NCBI RefSeq assembly: GCF_047638075.1
Contig: NZ_JBLJBV010000051.1
Coordinates: 1 to 28,594 of the forward strand
From: UBA6197 sp047638075
Lineage (GTDB): Bacteria; Pseudomonadota; Alphaproteobacteria; Rhodobacterales; Rhodobacteraceae
Reading direction: 5' to 3'
Length of the DNA: 28,594 nucleotides
Position 1 is the stretch's first letter. Each line of letters begins with the position of its first letter. A model generated the notes under the pieces. That model saw only the letters and a list, made by a program, of their open reading frames with translations, had not been told where the DNA came from and searched no databases. Shown here one piece after another: positions 1 to 7,829 of this stretch. Position numbers and translations under genes: made by a program.

Positions 1-2013
1 GGGGTGCAGTCTGCCCGCGTGAACCTGACCCTGAAACGGGTCAGCGTCGAGGCGGCGCCGGGTATTACCGCCGACGATCTGATCGCCTGCCTGGCCCGGA
101 TCGGCTATGAGGCCCATGAGCTGGACGCGGGCATGCTGTCAGCGACCGAGGCTGACAAACGGGGCCGCGATATCTTGATGCGGATTGGCGTGTCGGGCTT
201 TGCGATGATGAATATCATGCTGCTGTCGGTTGCCGTTTGGGCCGGGGCAGAATCAACCACGCGCGACCTTTTCCACTGGATTTCGGCGGCGATTGCGCTG
301 CCCACGGTGGCCTTTGCGGGCCAGCCGTTTTTCATCAGCGCCTGGCAGTCGCTGCGGGCGGGGCGGCTGGGGATGGATGTGCCCATCTCGCTTGCGATTA
401 TTCTGGCCTCGGGCATTTCCGTTTATGAGACGATGCAGCACGGTCATCACGCCTATTTCGATGCGGCTGTGATGCTGACCTTCTTCCTGCTGGTCGGCCG
501 CTATCTGGATTACCGCACCCGCGCCGTGGCCCGGTCTGCCGCTGAAGAGCTGGCCGCGCTGGAAGTGCCGCGTGCGACGCTGCTGAAAGACGGGGCCGAG
601 GTTGTGGTGCCGGTGGGCGATCTGGTTGTGGGCGATAGTGTTCGCGTGCGCCCCGGTGCCCGTGTACCCGCCGACGGTATCGTGACCGAGGGCACCAGCG
701 AATTGGACCGATCCCTGCTGACGGGGGAAAGCCTGCCCGTCCGGGCCGGGCCGGGCGAGGCGCTTTCGACGGGTGAGGTCAATCTGACCGGCCCGCTGAC
801 GCTGCGCGTAACCGCGGCGGGCCGTGACAGTTCGCTGCACCGCATGGCCGATCTGGTTGCCACGGCGGAAAGTGCCAAGAACAAATACACCTCGCTTGCT
901 GAACGGGCGGCGCGGCTTTATTCGCCGCTGGTGCATTTGCTGTCCTTCACGGCCTTCGGATTCTGGATGTGGAAGACCGGCGGCGATGTGCGCTTTGCGG
1001 TGAATATTTCGGCTGCGGTCCTGATCATCACCTGTCCTTGTGCGCTGGGGCTGGCGGTGCCTGCGGTGGTGACTGCCGCCAGCGGCAAGCTGTTTCGCGC
1101 GGGGCTGTTGATCAAGGACGGCACCGCGCTGGAACGTCTGGCTGAGGTCGATGCCGTGGTGTTTGACAAGACCGGCACCCTGACCATGGGCACGCCCGAG
1201 CCTGAAAACCTGACCGATCTTTCGCCCCGTGATCTAGCGGTGGCGGCGGCGCTGGCAGAGGGGTCGTCGCATCCCCTGGCGCGGGCGCTGGCCGAGGCCG
1301 CGCGGGCTGCTGGCGTTGTGCCGGCGGGGGTGACGGATCTGCGCGAGGTGCCGGGCCACGGCATCGAGGGGCGGCTAAATGGCGTTATGGTACGGTTGGG
1401 TCGGGCGGATTGGCTGGGTGCTGTGCCCGGTGCGGTCACGGCCACGCATCTCAAGATTGGGGGCGAGGCGCCCCAGTCTGTGCGGTTCGCCGACCGGCTG
1501 CGCCCCGGGGCCGAAGAGGCGGTGGCAAAGTTTCTGGCGCAAGGCAAGGCCGTGCATCTGGTATCGGGCGATGTGGAGGGGGCGGTTTTGGCCCTTGCCA
1601 CGCGCCTGGGTATCCGGGACTGGCGTGCGGGTGTGCTGCCTGCCGAAAAGGCGGCGCTGGTTGCTGATCTGACGGCGGCGGGCGCCAAGGTACTGATGGT
1701 GGGCGACGGTCTGAACGACACCGCCGCATTGGCTGGTGCGCATGTATCGGTTTCGCCGGCATCGGCGCTGGATGCGGCGCGCACGGCCTCGGATATCGTG
1801 CTTTTGGGGCAGGATCTGGCCCCGGTGGCCGAGGCGGTGCGCGTGGCCGTGAAAGCGCGCCGGCGGATCAAGGAAAACTTCTCGATCTCGTTTCTTTACA
1901 ACGTCGTGGCGGTGCCGATCGCGCTGGTGGGCCTGGCGACGCCACTGGCTGCGGCCTTGGCGATGTCGCTGTCATCCATTACGGTGTCACTGAATTCGCT
2001 GCGTTTGAAGTAA
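1..2013 (+). CDS. ccoI: Copper-transporting P1B-type ATPase CcoI/FixI (5' end outside the window)
   Basis: This inner-membrane copper pump is needed for maturation of cbb3-type cytochrome oxidase. The frame is open from base 1, and the visible part begins just after where the CxxC of the N-terminal heavy-metal domain should lie, so the true start is upstream; the GTG at 4 is only the first start-like codon. In residues counted from that GTG, the P-type signatures are TGES (240-243), the metal-channel CPC (344-346), the phosphorylated Asp in DKTGT (388-392), the P1B-specific HP (423-424) and GDGLND (567-572). Hydrophobic helices lie at about 60-80, 92-110, 125-140, 152-168, 310-325, 335-355 and near the C-terminus. 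The ccoS gene follows 15 bp downstream, which separates this protein from a general CopA exporter. The visible 669 residues fit a family of roughly 720-750. Confidence 0.95.
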   Translation, partial: GVQSARVNLTLKRVSVEAAPGITADDLIACLARIGYEAHELDAGMLSATEADKRGRDILMRIGVSGFAMMNIMLLSVAVWAGAESTTRDLFHWISAAIALPTVAFAGQPFFISAWQSLRAGRLGMDVPISLAIILASGISVYETMQHGHHAYFDAAVMLTFFLLVGRYLDYRTRAVARSAAEELAALEVPRATLLKDGAEVVVPVGDLVVGDSVRVRPGARVPADGIVTEGTSELDRSLLTGESLPVRAGPGEALSTGEVNLTGPLTLRVTAAGRDSSLHRMADLVATAESAKNKYTSLAERAARLYSPLVHLLSFTAFGFWMWKTGGDVRFAVNISAAVLIITCPCALGLAVPAVVTAASGKLFRAGLLIKDGTALERLAEVDAVVFDKTGTLTMGTPEPENLTDLSPRDLAVAAALAEGSSHPLARALAEAARAAGVVPAGVTDLREVPGHGIEGRLNGVMVRLGRADWLGAVPGAVTATHLKIGGEAPQSVRFADRLRPGAEEAVAKFLAQGKAVHLVSGDVEGAVLALATRLGIRDWRAGVLPAEKAALVADLTAAGAKVLMVGDGLNDTAALAGAHVSVSPASALDAARTASDIVLLGQDLAPVAEAVRVAVKARRRIKENFSISFLYNVVAVPIALVGLATPLAAALAMSLSSITVSLNSLRLK

Positions 2014-2028
2014 GGGGGCAGGGGCAAA

Positions 2029-2187
2029 ATGATAACACTGGTCTATCTGATCCCGATTTCGCTGTTCATGGGCGGTATTGGTCTGGTCGCGTTCTTTTGG
2101 GCGCTTAAGGGGCGGCAGTATGACGACCCCAAGGGCGACAGCGAGCGGATACTCTCAACCGAATGGGATGAGCGGCCCAAACCCTGA
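2029..2187 (+). CDS. ccoS: CcoS, cbb3 oxidase maturation protein (52 aa)
   Basis: This small inner-membrane protein is required for cofactor insertion into cbb3 oxidase and is the last gene of the usual ccoGHIS set. It starts at the ATG 15 bp after the ccoI stop, with GGGGGCAGGGGC upstream as a ribosome-binding region. One N-terminal membrane helix (about residues 4-25, IPISLFMGGIGLVAFFWAL) is followed by the short acidic tail typical of CcoS, with GRQYDDPKGDSERIL matching the family pattern of a Q-Y/F-D-D segment before an ERIL. Length and position are normal. It should be cotranscribed with ccoI, and its end faces the dacA end. Confidence 0.93.
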   Translation: MITLVYLIPISLFMGGIGLVAFFWALKGRQYDDPKGDSERILSTEWDERPKP

Positions 2188-2212
2188 GGGCGGGCAGATG
2201 GCTGGGGCGGGA

Positions 2213-2246
2213 GCCTCCGGCGGGAGTATTTCAGCCAAAAAAAAGC
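2213..2246 (-). repeat. Gene-3'-end element, copy 1 (after dacA)
   Basis: Read on the minus strand, this is GC-T8-GGCTGAAATACTCCCGCCGGAGGC, starting about 20 nt after the dacA stop. The plus-strand core GCCTCCGGCGGGAGTATTT (2213-2231) is identical in copies 2 and 4. Two small inverted repeats are visible: a T-rich/A-rich one and CTCC-CGCC-GGAG. The T8 run after a GC-rich stretch could end dacA transcripts. Confidence 0.8.
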
Positions 2247-2266
2247 GGCGGCACAGCGCCCGGTGA

Positions 2267-3973
2267 TCAGGGGCCTATTACCGTGCAATCTGCGTTGCGC
2301 GCGTGGAGGCGGCGGCAGGCGAGATCGGCGGTGTCGCGGTTCATCCCGACAAAGTTTGCCTCAAATCCGGTCTTGCGTTTGGCCACCTTGCGCAGCGCAT
2401 CGCCCAAAGTATCGCTTTCCATCAGTGCGGTTTGCAGCAGTTGCCGTTCGGCCTGATATTGCGAGTTGTATTTCCCCAGGGAGATGCCCCAGTGACGGCC
2501 GCCCGAAGACGAGACGCGGGCGATCACTTCGGGTTCTTCGCGCGGGCCGGGGGCCTCGGGGGTGAGCGAGGCGAGGATCAGCGTTTCGGGGCGCGCGCGG
2601 GGGGCCACGCTTTCGGTCAGAGCCAATGTTTCAGGCTGCGGTGTGGTGGATTGCAGGAACTGGCTGCCAAAGGCGGGGTCGTCGCGGTCGCCCTCTGCGT
2701 AGAGGTCTTCTTCGTTGGCGGAGGCAAGTTCTGCGGCCGCAACCTTGGCGAGGTGCAGCGTTTCAGGTTGGGGTGCGGTGGCCTGCGCAAAGTCAGGCGT
2801 ATCAGGGGCGATTTCTGCGAGGGCCGTGTTGGCGATGGCCGTAGGCCGGACCGGGGCGGGAAGCGGGCGTGGCGTGTCTGCGCTGGCAAGTTGCAGTGCA
2901 GCGGGGATCGGCGCCGTGTCTGGGATGACGGCGGCAGTGGCGGGAACGGGTGTGATCTGTGCTGCGACCGCTGCGGCAACCGCAAACGCGATTGCATCGG
3001 CATCAGGCCGCTGTGCGCCGGGACGCATCAACGGGCGCGGGCTGCGTGAGGGGGCGGCAACAAGGCGGATTGTCTTGCCACTGGCGCCGGCAGTATTTTG
3101 CGCTGGTTCCGAGGTGGCCTCGGCCAGGTATTGCGGGGCGGCGGGTTTGTCTTCTTTCACCCGACCCGGTGCGCGGCCAAAGCCGATATCCAGCAATTCG
3201 GCCATTTTGGCGTTGCGTTGTGCGGTAGAGGTGCCGCCAAAAATGGTTGCAATGATGCGTTTGTTGCCCCGCTTTGCCGAGGCCGTAAGGTTGAACCCGG
3301 CAGGATTGGTATAGCCTGTCTTGATCCCGTCGGCGCCTTCATAGGCACTTAGAAAGCGGCGGTTGGTGTTTGCCACTTTTGCCATGCCGGCATCTGCGGT
3401 GCGGCGCGAAAAGATGTTGTAATATTGGGGGAAATCGTAAAACAGGCGCCGCCCCAGCACAGTCATGTCGCGCGCTGTTGAGCGGTGTCCCTCGCGGGTG
3501 AGGCCGTTGGCGTTTTTGAAGGTGGTGTTTTTCATTCCCAGCGCTTTGGCGGTGCGGTTCATGCGTGCGGCAAAATGCGCCTCATCACCACCGATATGAT
3601 CGCCCAGCGCGGTTGCAGCATCGTTGGCGGATTTGATTGCCGCGGCGCGAATAAGGTAGCGCACGGCAATCTTTTGACCGGCCCGAAGACCCAGTTTCGA
3701 GGGTGGCTCTGATGCCGCGTTTTTTGAGACTGTCACCATCGTATCAAGGCTGATTTCGCCCCGTTCAATCGCCTCGAAAGTGATGTAAAGCGTCATCATC
3801 TTTGTCAGCGAGGCCGGGTGCAGCCTTGTGTCGGCGTTGGTTGAATACAGCACCTCGCCGGTGCGCGCATCCATCACCAGCGCCGCATAGGGGGCGGCCT
3901 GCGCCAGAATCGGTGCAATGAAAAGAATAAGTGTTAATAGCCCGTAACGGACCCAGCGCGTCAGCGTGGTCAC
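2267..3973 (-). CDS. dacA: D-alanyl-D-alanine carboxypeptidase (penicillin-binding protein 5/6 type) with C-terminal SPOR domain
   Basis: This periplasmic enzyme removes the terminal D-Ala from peptidoglycan stem peptides (peptidase S11). It starts at a GTG with AAGGGCGAG upstream. A signal peptide or anchor covers residues 1-27 (cleavage after AQA). The serine-protease triad motifs are in order: S55-L-T-K58, S115-A-N117 and K218-T-G220. From about 275 to 490 there is a long Ala/Pro-rich linker in which PETL recurs at 403, 447 and 462. Residues 494-566 look like a SPOR domain, which binds denuded glycan strands at division sites. At 568 residues it is much longer than E. coli DacA (about 400) because of the linker and SPOR. 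It is convergent with ccoS. The specific symbol among dacA/dacC/dacF is less certain than the family. Confidence 0.92.
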   Translation of the reverse strand: MTTLTRWVRYGLLTLILFIAPILAQAAPYAALVMDARTGEVLYSTNADTRLHPASLTKMMTLYITFEAIERGEISLDTMVTVSKNAASEPPSKLGLRAGQKIAVRYLIRAAAIKSANDAATALGDHIGGDEAHFAARMNRTAKALGMKNTTFKNANGLTREGHRSTARDMTVLGRRLFYDFPQYYNIFSRRTADAGMAKVANTNRRFLSAYEGADGIKTGYTNPAGFNLTASAKRGNKRIIATIFGGTSTAQRNAKMAELLDIGFGRAPGRVKEDKPAAPQYLAEATSEPAQNTAGASGKTIRLVAAPSRSPRPLMRPGAQRPDADAIAFAVAAAVAAQITPVPATAAVIPDTAPIPAALQLASADTPRPLPAPVRPTAIANTALAEIAPDTPDFAQATAPQPETLHLAKVAAAELASANEEDLYAEGDRDDPAFGSQFLQSTTPQPETLALTESVAPRARPETLILASLTPEAPGPREEPEVIARVSSSGGRHWGISLGKYNSQYQAERQLLQTALMESDTLGDALRKVAKRKTGFEANFVGMNRDTADLACRRLHARNADCTVIGP

Positions 3974-4119
3974 GGTTCTCGCCCTTTTTCTGCCTCAGCG
4001 CCCCGTTTTTTGGTGGGGCTTATTGCTCTTGGTCAGCCTAGCACGGGATTTGCGCGGTGAAAATAACATTATTTCAAGGCGTTTCATTGCGTCTTTCACG
4101 CAACTAACAAGATGAAGGG

Positions 4120-4137
4120 GGGCATCGCGCAATGCCC
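4120..4137 (-). terminator. Hairpin just downstream of the HAD hydrolase gene
   Basis: GGGCAT and ATGCCC form a 6-bp stem with a 6-nt loop, beginning 13 nt after the HAD gene stop on the minus strand. There is no clear T-run after it, so it is at best a weak intrinsic terminator. Confidence 0.35.
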
Positions 4138-4150
4138 ACCAGATCATCTG

Positions 4151-4846
4151 TCAATCCGGTATCCGGCTTAACACGTCAGATAGTGCGCCAAGGTCAGTGA
4201 TTGTTGCGAAACGGGGGTGGCCCAGCGGGGGCTCGGCATGTTCCAGCGCAAAGGTCAGATCATGCGGCACATGAACGCCCCAGCCGCCCGCAGTCAGCAT
4301 CGGCAACACATCGGATCTTAGCGAGTTGCCCACCATCAGCCCCTCGGCTGCCCCGGTGCCGTGGCGGGCAAAGAGCGCCGCGTAAACATCGGCGGTCTTG
4401 TCCGAGACAATCTCGACCCCGTCGAACAGATCGCCAAGGCCCGATTGCGCCAGCTTGCGTTCCTGATCCAGCAGATCGCCTTTGGTGATGACCAAAAGCC
4501 GATAGCGCCCCGCCAGCGCGGTAATTGTTTCGCGGGCATGGGGCAGCAGCTCAATCGGATGCGCCAGCATCTGGTGCCCCGCCTCGACCAGCGCGCCGAT
4601 CACGCTGGCCGGCACGCGAGAATCGGTCACCTCTATCGCGGTTTCGATCATCGACAGCACAAAGCCCTTCACGCCAAAGCCGTAACGGCCGATATTGCGC
4701 TGCTCGGCCGCCAAAAGACGCGCGGCCAGATGTTCAGGTGCGGCGTGGTCCGCCAGCAGGGCGGCAAAGCGGGTCTGGGTTATTTGAAAGAAACGCTCGT
4801 TGTGCCAAAGCGTATCGTCAGCATCAAAGGCAATGGTGGTCAGCAT
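4151..4846 (-). CDS. HAD-superfamily hydrolase (probable phosphatase, YjjG-like)
   Basis: This is a cytosolic haloacid-dehalogenase-fold phosphatase of 231 residues. All four HAD motifs are present: the nucleophile and acid in D8-A-D10-D-T-L (motif I), Thr121 in VITKGD (motif II), Lys150 in SDK (motif III) and GNSLRSDV with Asp179 (motif IV). Residues 15-90 form the helical cap expected for subfamily I. The start ATG has AGGGGAC upstream. The YjjG-like nucleotidase group has this size and layout, but the substrate cannot be read from the sequence. The gene is divergent from clpS, so the 151-bp gap between them probably carries both promoters. Confidence 0.85.
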   Translation of the reverse strand: MLTTIAFDADDTLWHNERFFQITQTRFAALLADHAAPEHLAARLLAAEQRNIGRYGFGVKGFVLSMIETAIEVTDSRVPASVIGALVEAGHQMLAHPIELLPHARETITALAGRYRLLVITKGDLLDQERKLAQSGLGDLFDGVEIVSDKTADVYAALFARHGTGAAEGLMVGNSLRSDVLPMLTAGGWGVHVPHDLTFALEHAEPPLGHPRFATITDLGALSDVLSRIPD

Positions 4847-4925
4847 CGAATGTCCCCTTCGTCGCCTTTTTTGCAGTCAAACGCGGGCGAGGGCAACGGC
4901 GATGGGCATTTACCGCGTCAAGGCC

Positions 4926-4953
4926 TTTTCATATACGACGACGGGCCTATATT
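4926..4953 (+). promoter_or_regulatory. Candidate sigma-70-like promoter for clpS
   Basis: TTTTCA (4926-4931) and TATATT (4948-4953) are separated by 16 bp and match the -35 and -10 consensus at 4 of 6 and 5 of 6 positions. They lie about 45 bp upstream of the clpS GTG, leaving a short leader. This is a pattern match only. Confidence 0.4.
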
Positions 4954-4997
4954 CCCAGCAACCGCCACCCCCGATTCCCGTTAAGGAGCCTACCCCC

Positions 4998-5339
4998 GTG
5001 TTTCAACCGCCCCAAATGATGGCCGACCGCAAGGACGACCCCGAGGGCGATCTGGGGGTTGCCACCAAGACCAAACCAAAGACACAGCGCCCGCCGCTAT
5101 ATAAGGTGCTGCTGCTGAACGACGATTACACGCCCATGGAATTCGTGGTGCATATTCTGGAGCGGTTCTTTGGTCTCAACCATGCGCAGGCGTTTGAAAT
5201 AATGCTGACGGTGCACAAGAGGGGGCTGGCGGTGGTCGGCGTTTTCTCGCATGAGGTGGCGGAAACCAAAGTGGCGCAGGTGATGGATTTCGCCCGTCGC
5301 CATCAGCATCCGCTGCAATGCACGATGGAAAAGGAATAG
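4998..5339 (+). CDS. clpS: ATP-dependent Clp protease adaptor ClpS
   Basis: ClpS binds the ClpA N-domain and delivers N-degron substrates to ClpAP. I chose the GTG at 4998 because AAGGAG (4983-4988) sits 9 nt before it; ATGs at 5016 and 5019 are in frame but badly spaced from that site. The resulting 113 residues fit the family. A charged, flexible N-terminus of about 32 residues precedes the conserved core PPLYKVLLLNDDYTPMEFVV, whose NDDYTPMEFV segment forms the N-degron pocket, then VHKRGLAVVGVFSHEVAETK, which contacts ClpA. No clpA lies in the window; an rsmC-like gene follows 19 bp downstream. Confidence 0.95.
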   Translation: MFQPPQMMADRKDDPEGDLGVATKTKPKTQRPPLYKVLLLNDDYTPMEFVVHILERFFGLNHAQAFEIMLTVHKRGLAVVGVFSHEVAETKVAQVMDFARRHQHPLQCTMEKE

Positions 5340-5358
5340 GGCCCCGGCCCGCCGCACC

Positions 5359-6366
5359 ATGAGCCATCCCCGCCTTTCCCTTGCGCTGCAAGCGCCCGAT
5401 GCGTTGCCCGCCGTGGGTGAGATCGCCGTTTTCAGCCCGCGGGGCGAAACCGATCTTGGCGATTTGCCGAAAGATCGGGTGCGCGTTGTTCAGGGGTTTC
5501 GCCCCGATCATGACGCCTTTGCCGCCCAGGGCTATGCGGTCGCGCCTGAACCCGCCGGGCCTTATGCCGCTGCGGTGGTGTTTCTGCCGCGCTCCAAATC
5601 CGAGGCGCGCGCGCTGCTACACGAGGCGGCAACCCGCGTGCGCCCCGGCGGCCCGATCTGGGTGGATGGCGCCAAAACCGACGGAATTGACAGCGTCTTG
5701 AAGGGTTTGCGCGCCGCTGGCCCGGTGTCGGACCCGATATCAAAAGCGCATGGCAAGGTGTTTTCCTTTGCGGCCACGTCCGGGGCACTGGCCGAATGGC
5801 AGGCGCAGCCCTTGCACCCCGCGCCGGGGTTCATCACCCTGCCGGGGGTGTTTTCGGCAGATAACGTGGACCGCGGGTCGATGTTGCTGGCCGCCGCTTT
5901 GCCCGCCAAACTGCCGGGACGGGTGGCGGATCTGGGTGCGGGTTGGGGCTGGCTTTCTGCCGAGGTTTTGAAACGTGACGGCGTGGATGAGCTGCATCTG
6001 ATTGAGGCCGATCACGCCGCGCTGGCCTGCGCGCGCGCCAATATCAACGATCCGCGTGCGCATTTCCATTGGGCCGATGCGACGCAGTTTCAGCCCGAAG
6101 CGCGCTTTGGCGCGGTGGTGATGAACCCGCCATTCCACACCGCACGCGCCGCGGACCCTGCCTTGGGGGCCGCTTTCATTCGCGCAGCCGGGGGGATGCT
6201 GTCGCTTTCGGGTACGCTTTGGATGGTGGCCAACCGCCATCTGCCCTATGAGGCCGCCCTGCGCGCCGCATTTCATGAGGTTGCCGAGGTTGCGGGCGAT
6301 GGCGCCTTCAAGGTGATGCGCGCGACGAAGCCGATTGTCGGAGCGGCGGGTCGCCCGCATGGGTGA
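5359..6366 (+). CDS. rsmC: RsmC-like class I SAM-dependent methyltransferase (16S rRNA guanine-N2 family)
   Basis: This probably methylates an exocyclic amino group of a guanine in 16S rRNA. The 335 residues show the two-lobe layout of RsmC/RlmG enzymes. An N-terminal degenerate methyltransferase-like half (about 1-150) is followed by a catalytic half with the SAM-binding DLGAGWG (191-197), an acidic SAM-ribose contact in LIEAD (215-219) and the amino-methylating N-P-P-F-H motif (256-260). NPPFH is typical of RsmC/RsmD/RlmG rather than of carbon methylators. The ribosome-binding site is weak, so translation may be coupled to clpS 19 bp upstream. RsmC is preferred to RlmG on size and N-lobe sequence, but the exact target is inferred. 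Confidence 0.82.
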   Translation: MSHPRLSLALQAPDALPAVGEIAVFSPRGETDLGDLPKDRVRVVQGFRPDHDAFAAQGYAVAPEPAGPYAAAVVFLPRSKSEARALLHEAATRVRPGGPIWVDGAKTDGIDSVLKGLRAAGPVSDPISKAHGKVFSFAATSGALAEWQAQPLHPAPGFITLPGVFSADNVDRGSMLLAAALPAKLPGRVADLGAGWGWLSAEVLKRDGVDELHLIEADHAALACARANINDPRAHFHWADATQFQPEARFGAVVMNPPFHTARAADPALGAAFIRAAGGMLSLSGTLWMVANRHLPYEAALRAAFHEVAEVAGDGAFKVMRATKPIVGAAGRPHG

Positions 6367-6424
6367 AATCGGCTAACGTTCCACCAGAATCAACGCCAGC
6401 AGGCTTTTCAACGCCAGAGGTTCC

Positions 6425-7234
6425 ATGTCACTTTCCATTTCGGGCAAAACCGCGATTGTTACCGGCGCCGCGCATGGCATCGGTCTTGCCATCGCACGTC
6501 ACTTTGCCAATCGCGGCGCCAATGTGATGTTCGCCGATATCGACGAAGCCAAGCTGGCCGATGAGGTTGGTAACAGCAGTACCGATGACGGCACGTTACG
6601 GTATTTTTCGGGCGATCTGTGCCAGAAACTGACGCTGGCCAATTTGTTGTCGGCCACGATCGATGCCTTTGACCGGGTCGATATTCTGGTCAATGCCGCG
6701 CGCAGTTTTGCGACTGTGGACCCGCTTTCTACCGATGAGGCGGTGCTGGAGGCGATGTTGCGGCAAAACATGATGGCCGGCTTGAGGTTAAGTCAGATGA
6801 CCGCCAAACGGATGATCACCCAGGCTGAGAAGGACGACCGCACAGGGCAACAGATCGGCTCCATCATCAACATGTCGTCGATTGCCGCGACCCGCACCCA
6901 GCCTGAACTGCTGGCGTATTCCATCGCATGTGCAGCGCAAGATCAGGCCACGCGCAGCCTTGCCGTTGCGCTGGCGCCGCAGGGTATCCGGGTGAACGGC
7001 GTCGCTATCGGATCGGTAATGAGTGCCAGTCTTCAGGCGGTGCTGAAGGGTAACACCGATTGGCGCGACTCGATTGCCGAGGGCACGCCAATGCACCGCA
7101 TCGCGGCGGCGCATGAGGTTGTTGAAGCGGTACGGTTTCTGGCCTCGGACGGGGCGGGGTTTATGACGGGACAGATCCTGACCATTGATGGCGGACGGGG
7201 GCTGATGGACGCGGTGCCGGTGCCTGCATTCTGA
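6425..7234 (+). CDS. SDR-fold protein lacking the catalytic lysine
   Basis: This is a short-chain dehydrogenase/reductase fold of 269 residues. The nucleotide-binding TGAAHGIG (13-20), an acidic residue after beta-2 (AD38-I-D40, which suggests NAD(H) rather than NADP(H)), Asn115, Ser152 (NMSS) and Tyr165 are in the usual places. IDGG near residue 257 is the common C-terminal signature. In the active site, however, the expected Y-x-x-x-K reads Y165-S-I-A-C169: the codon is TGT, so the catalytic Lys is Cys. The NNAG stretch is also altered, to VNAA. It may be an inactive or repurposed SDR, or use a different proton relay. AGAGG precedes the ATG. It lies 58 bp after the rsmC-like gene; no pathway context is evident. 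Confidence 0.87.
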   Translation: MSLSISGKTAIVTGAAHGIGLAIARHFANRGANVMFADIDEAKLADEVGNSSTDDGTLRYFSGDLCQKLTLANLLSATIDAFDRVDILVNAARSFATVDPLSTDEAVLEAMLRQNMMAGLRLSQMTAKRMITQAEKDDRTGQQIGSIINMSSIAATRTQPELLAYSIACAAQDQATRSLAVALAPQGIRVNGVAIGSVMSASLQAVLKGNTDWRDSIAEGTPMHRIAAAHEVVEAVRFLASDGAGFMTGQILTIDGGRGLMDAVPVPAF

Positions 7235-7261
7235 GCGCAACGCGTGTTGCCGGGGGGCGGA

Positions 7262-7296
7262 GCCTCCGGCGGGAGTATTTTGACCAAACAAAAGCC
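7262..7296 (-). repeat. Gene-3'-end element, copy 2 (after the lipoprotein gene)
   Basis: On the minus strand it reads GGCTTTTGTTTGGTCAAAA, then TACTCCCGCCGGAGGC, beginning 8 nt after the lipoprotein stop. The 19-nt plus-strand core (7262-7280) is identical to copies 1 and 4. TTTG-GT-CAAA and CTCC-CGCC-GGAG are the two inverted repeats. Confidence 0.8.
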
Positions 7297-7304
7297 GGGG
7301 GTGA

Positions 7305-7715
7305 TTATTCCGGGTAGAGCGCCTGGCACTGTGCGATCTGTGCCTTGGCGGTTCGCGTCAGTTCGGCGCGCTTGGCAATCAGACCGTCACGCTTGCGTTT
7401 TTCGGATGCCGGGTCGATCGCGACGCGGCGGCGCAGGGTATCAGTATAGTCTTCAAGGCACATCCGCGGTCTGGGGGTAATATGTTTGCCGTTCTTGTCC
7501 ACGTGGGAGGGGACGATGGGTCCGCAGCGCACCCAATGGCTTCGGGTGATCTCGTATTCTTCCCAGGCGTAGCCGCGCGCGAGGTTGCCTTCGACTTCGC
7601 TCAGGAGGCGCTCGATGGTGTGCAGTTCACGCGTGGCGGTGTTGATGCAGCGTTCTTGTGGGGTGCCACAGGCCGCAAGTGACAAGATCAGGGCGGCAGA
7701 TAACAGGCGCAGCAT
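7305..7715 (-). CDS. Small putative lipoprotein of unknown function
   Basis: The start chosen is the ATG at 7715, giving MLRLLSAALILSLAAC: a hydrophobic signal peptide ending in a lipobox (L-A-A-C16), so the product should be lipid-anchored to the envelope. An in-frame start 19 codons upstream would place extra residues before the signal and is unlikely. The mature 120 or so residues are charged and helical, and besides the lipidated Cys contain four further Cys (in ERC, VRCG, RMCLED and AQCQ) that could form two disulfides. I do not recognise the family. It is divergent from hemF across 114 bp, and the 10-bp palindrome GAGGAACCTC overlaps its ribosome-binding region. Confidence 0.8.
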   Translation of the reverse strand: MLRLLSAALILSLAACGTPQERCINTATRELHTIERLLSEVEGNLARGYAWEEYEITRSHWVRCGPIVPSHVDKNGKHITPRPRMCLEDYTDTLRRRVAIDPASEKRKRDGLIAKRAELTRTAKAQIAQCQALYPE

Positions 7716-7829
7716 GAGGAACCTCGGACGGGGTTTGCCATAGTAACATAGGGCGGGCGGCGCAAAACGCAATTCCCGCTGGTAGCGCAGGCTGATAGGT
7801 TGCGCAGAGGATTAGCAAAGAGGGCGAAG

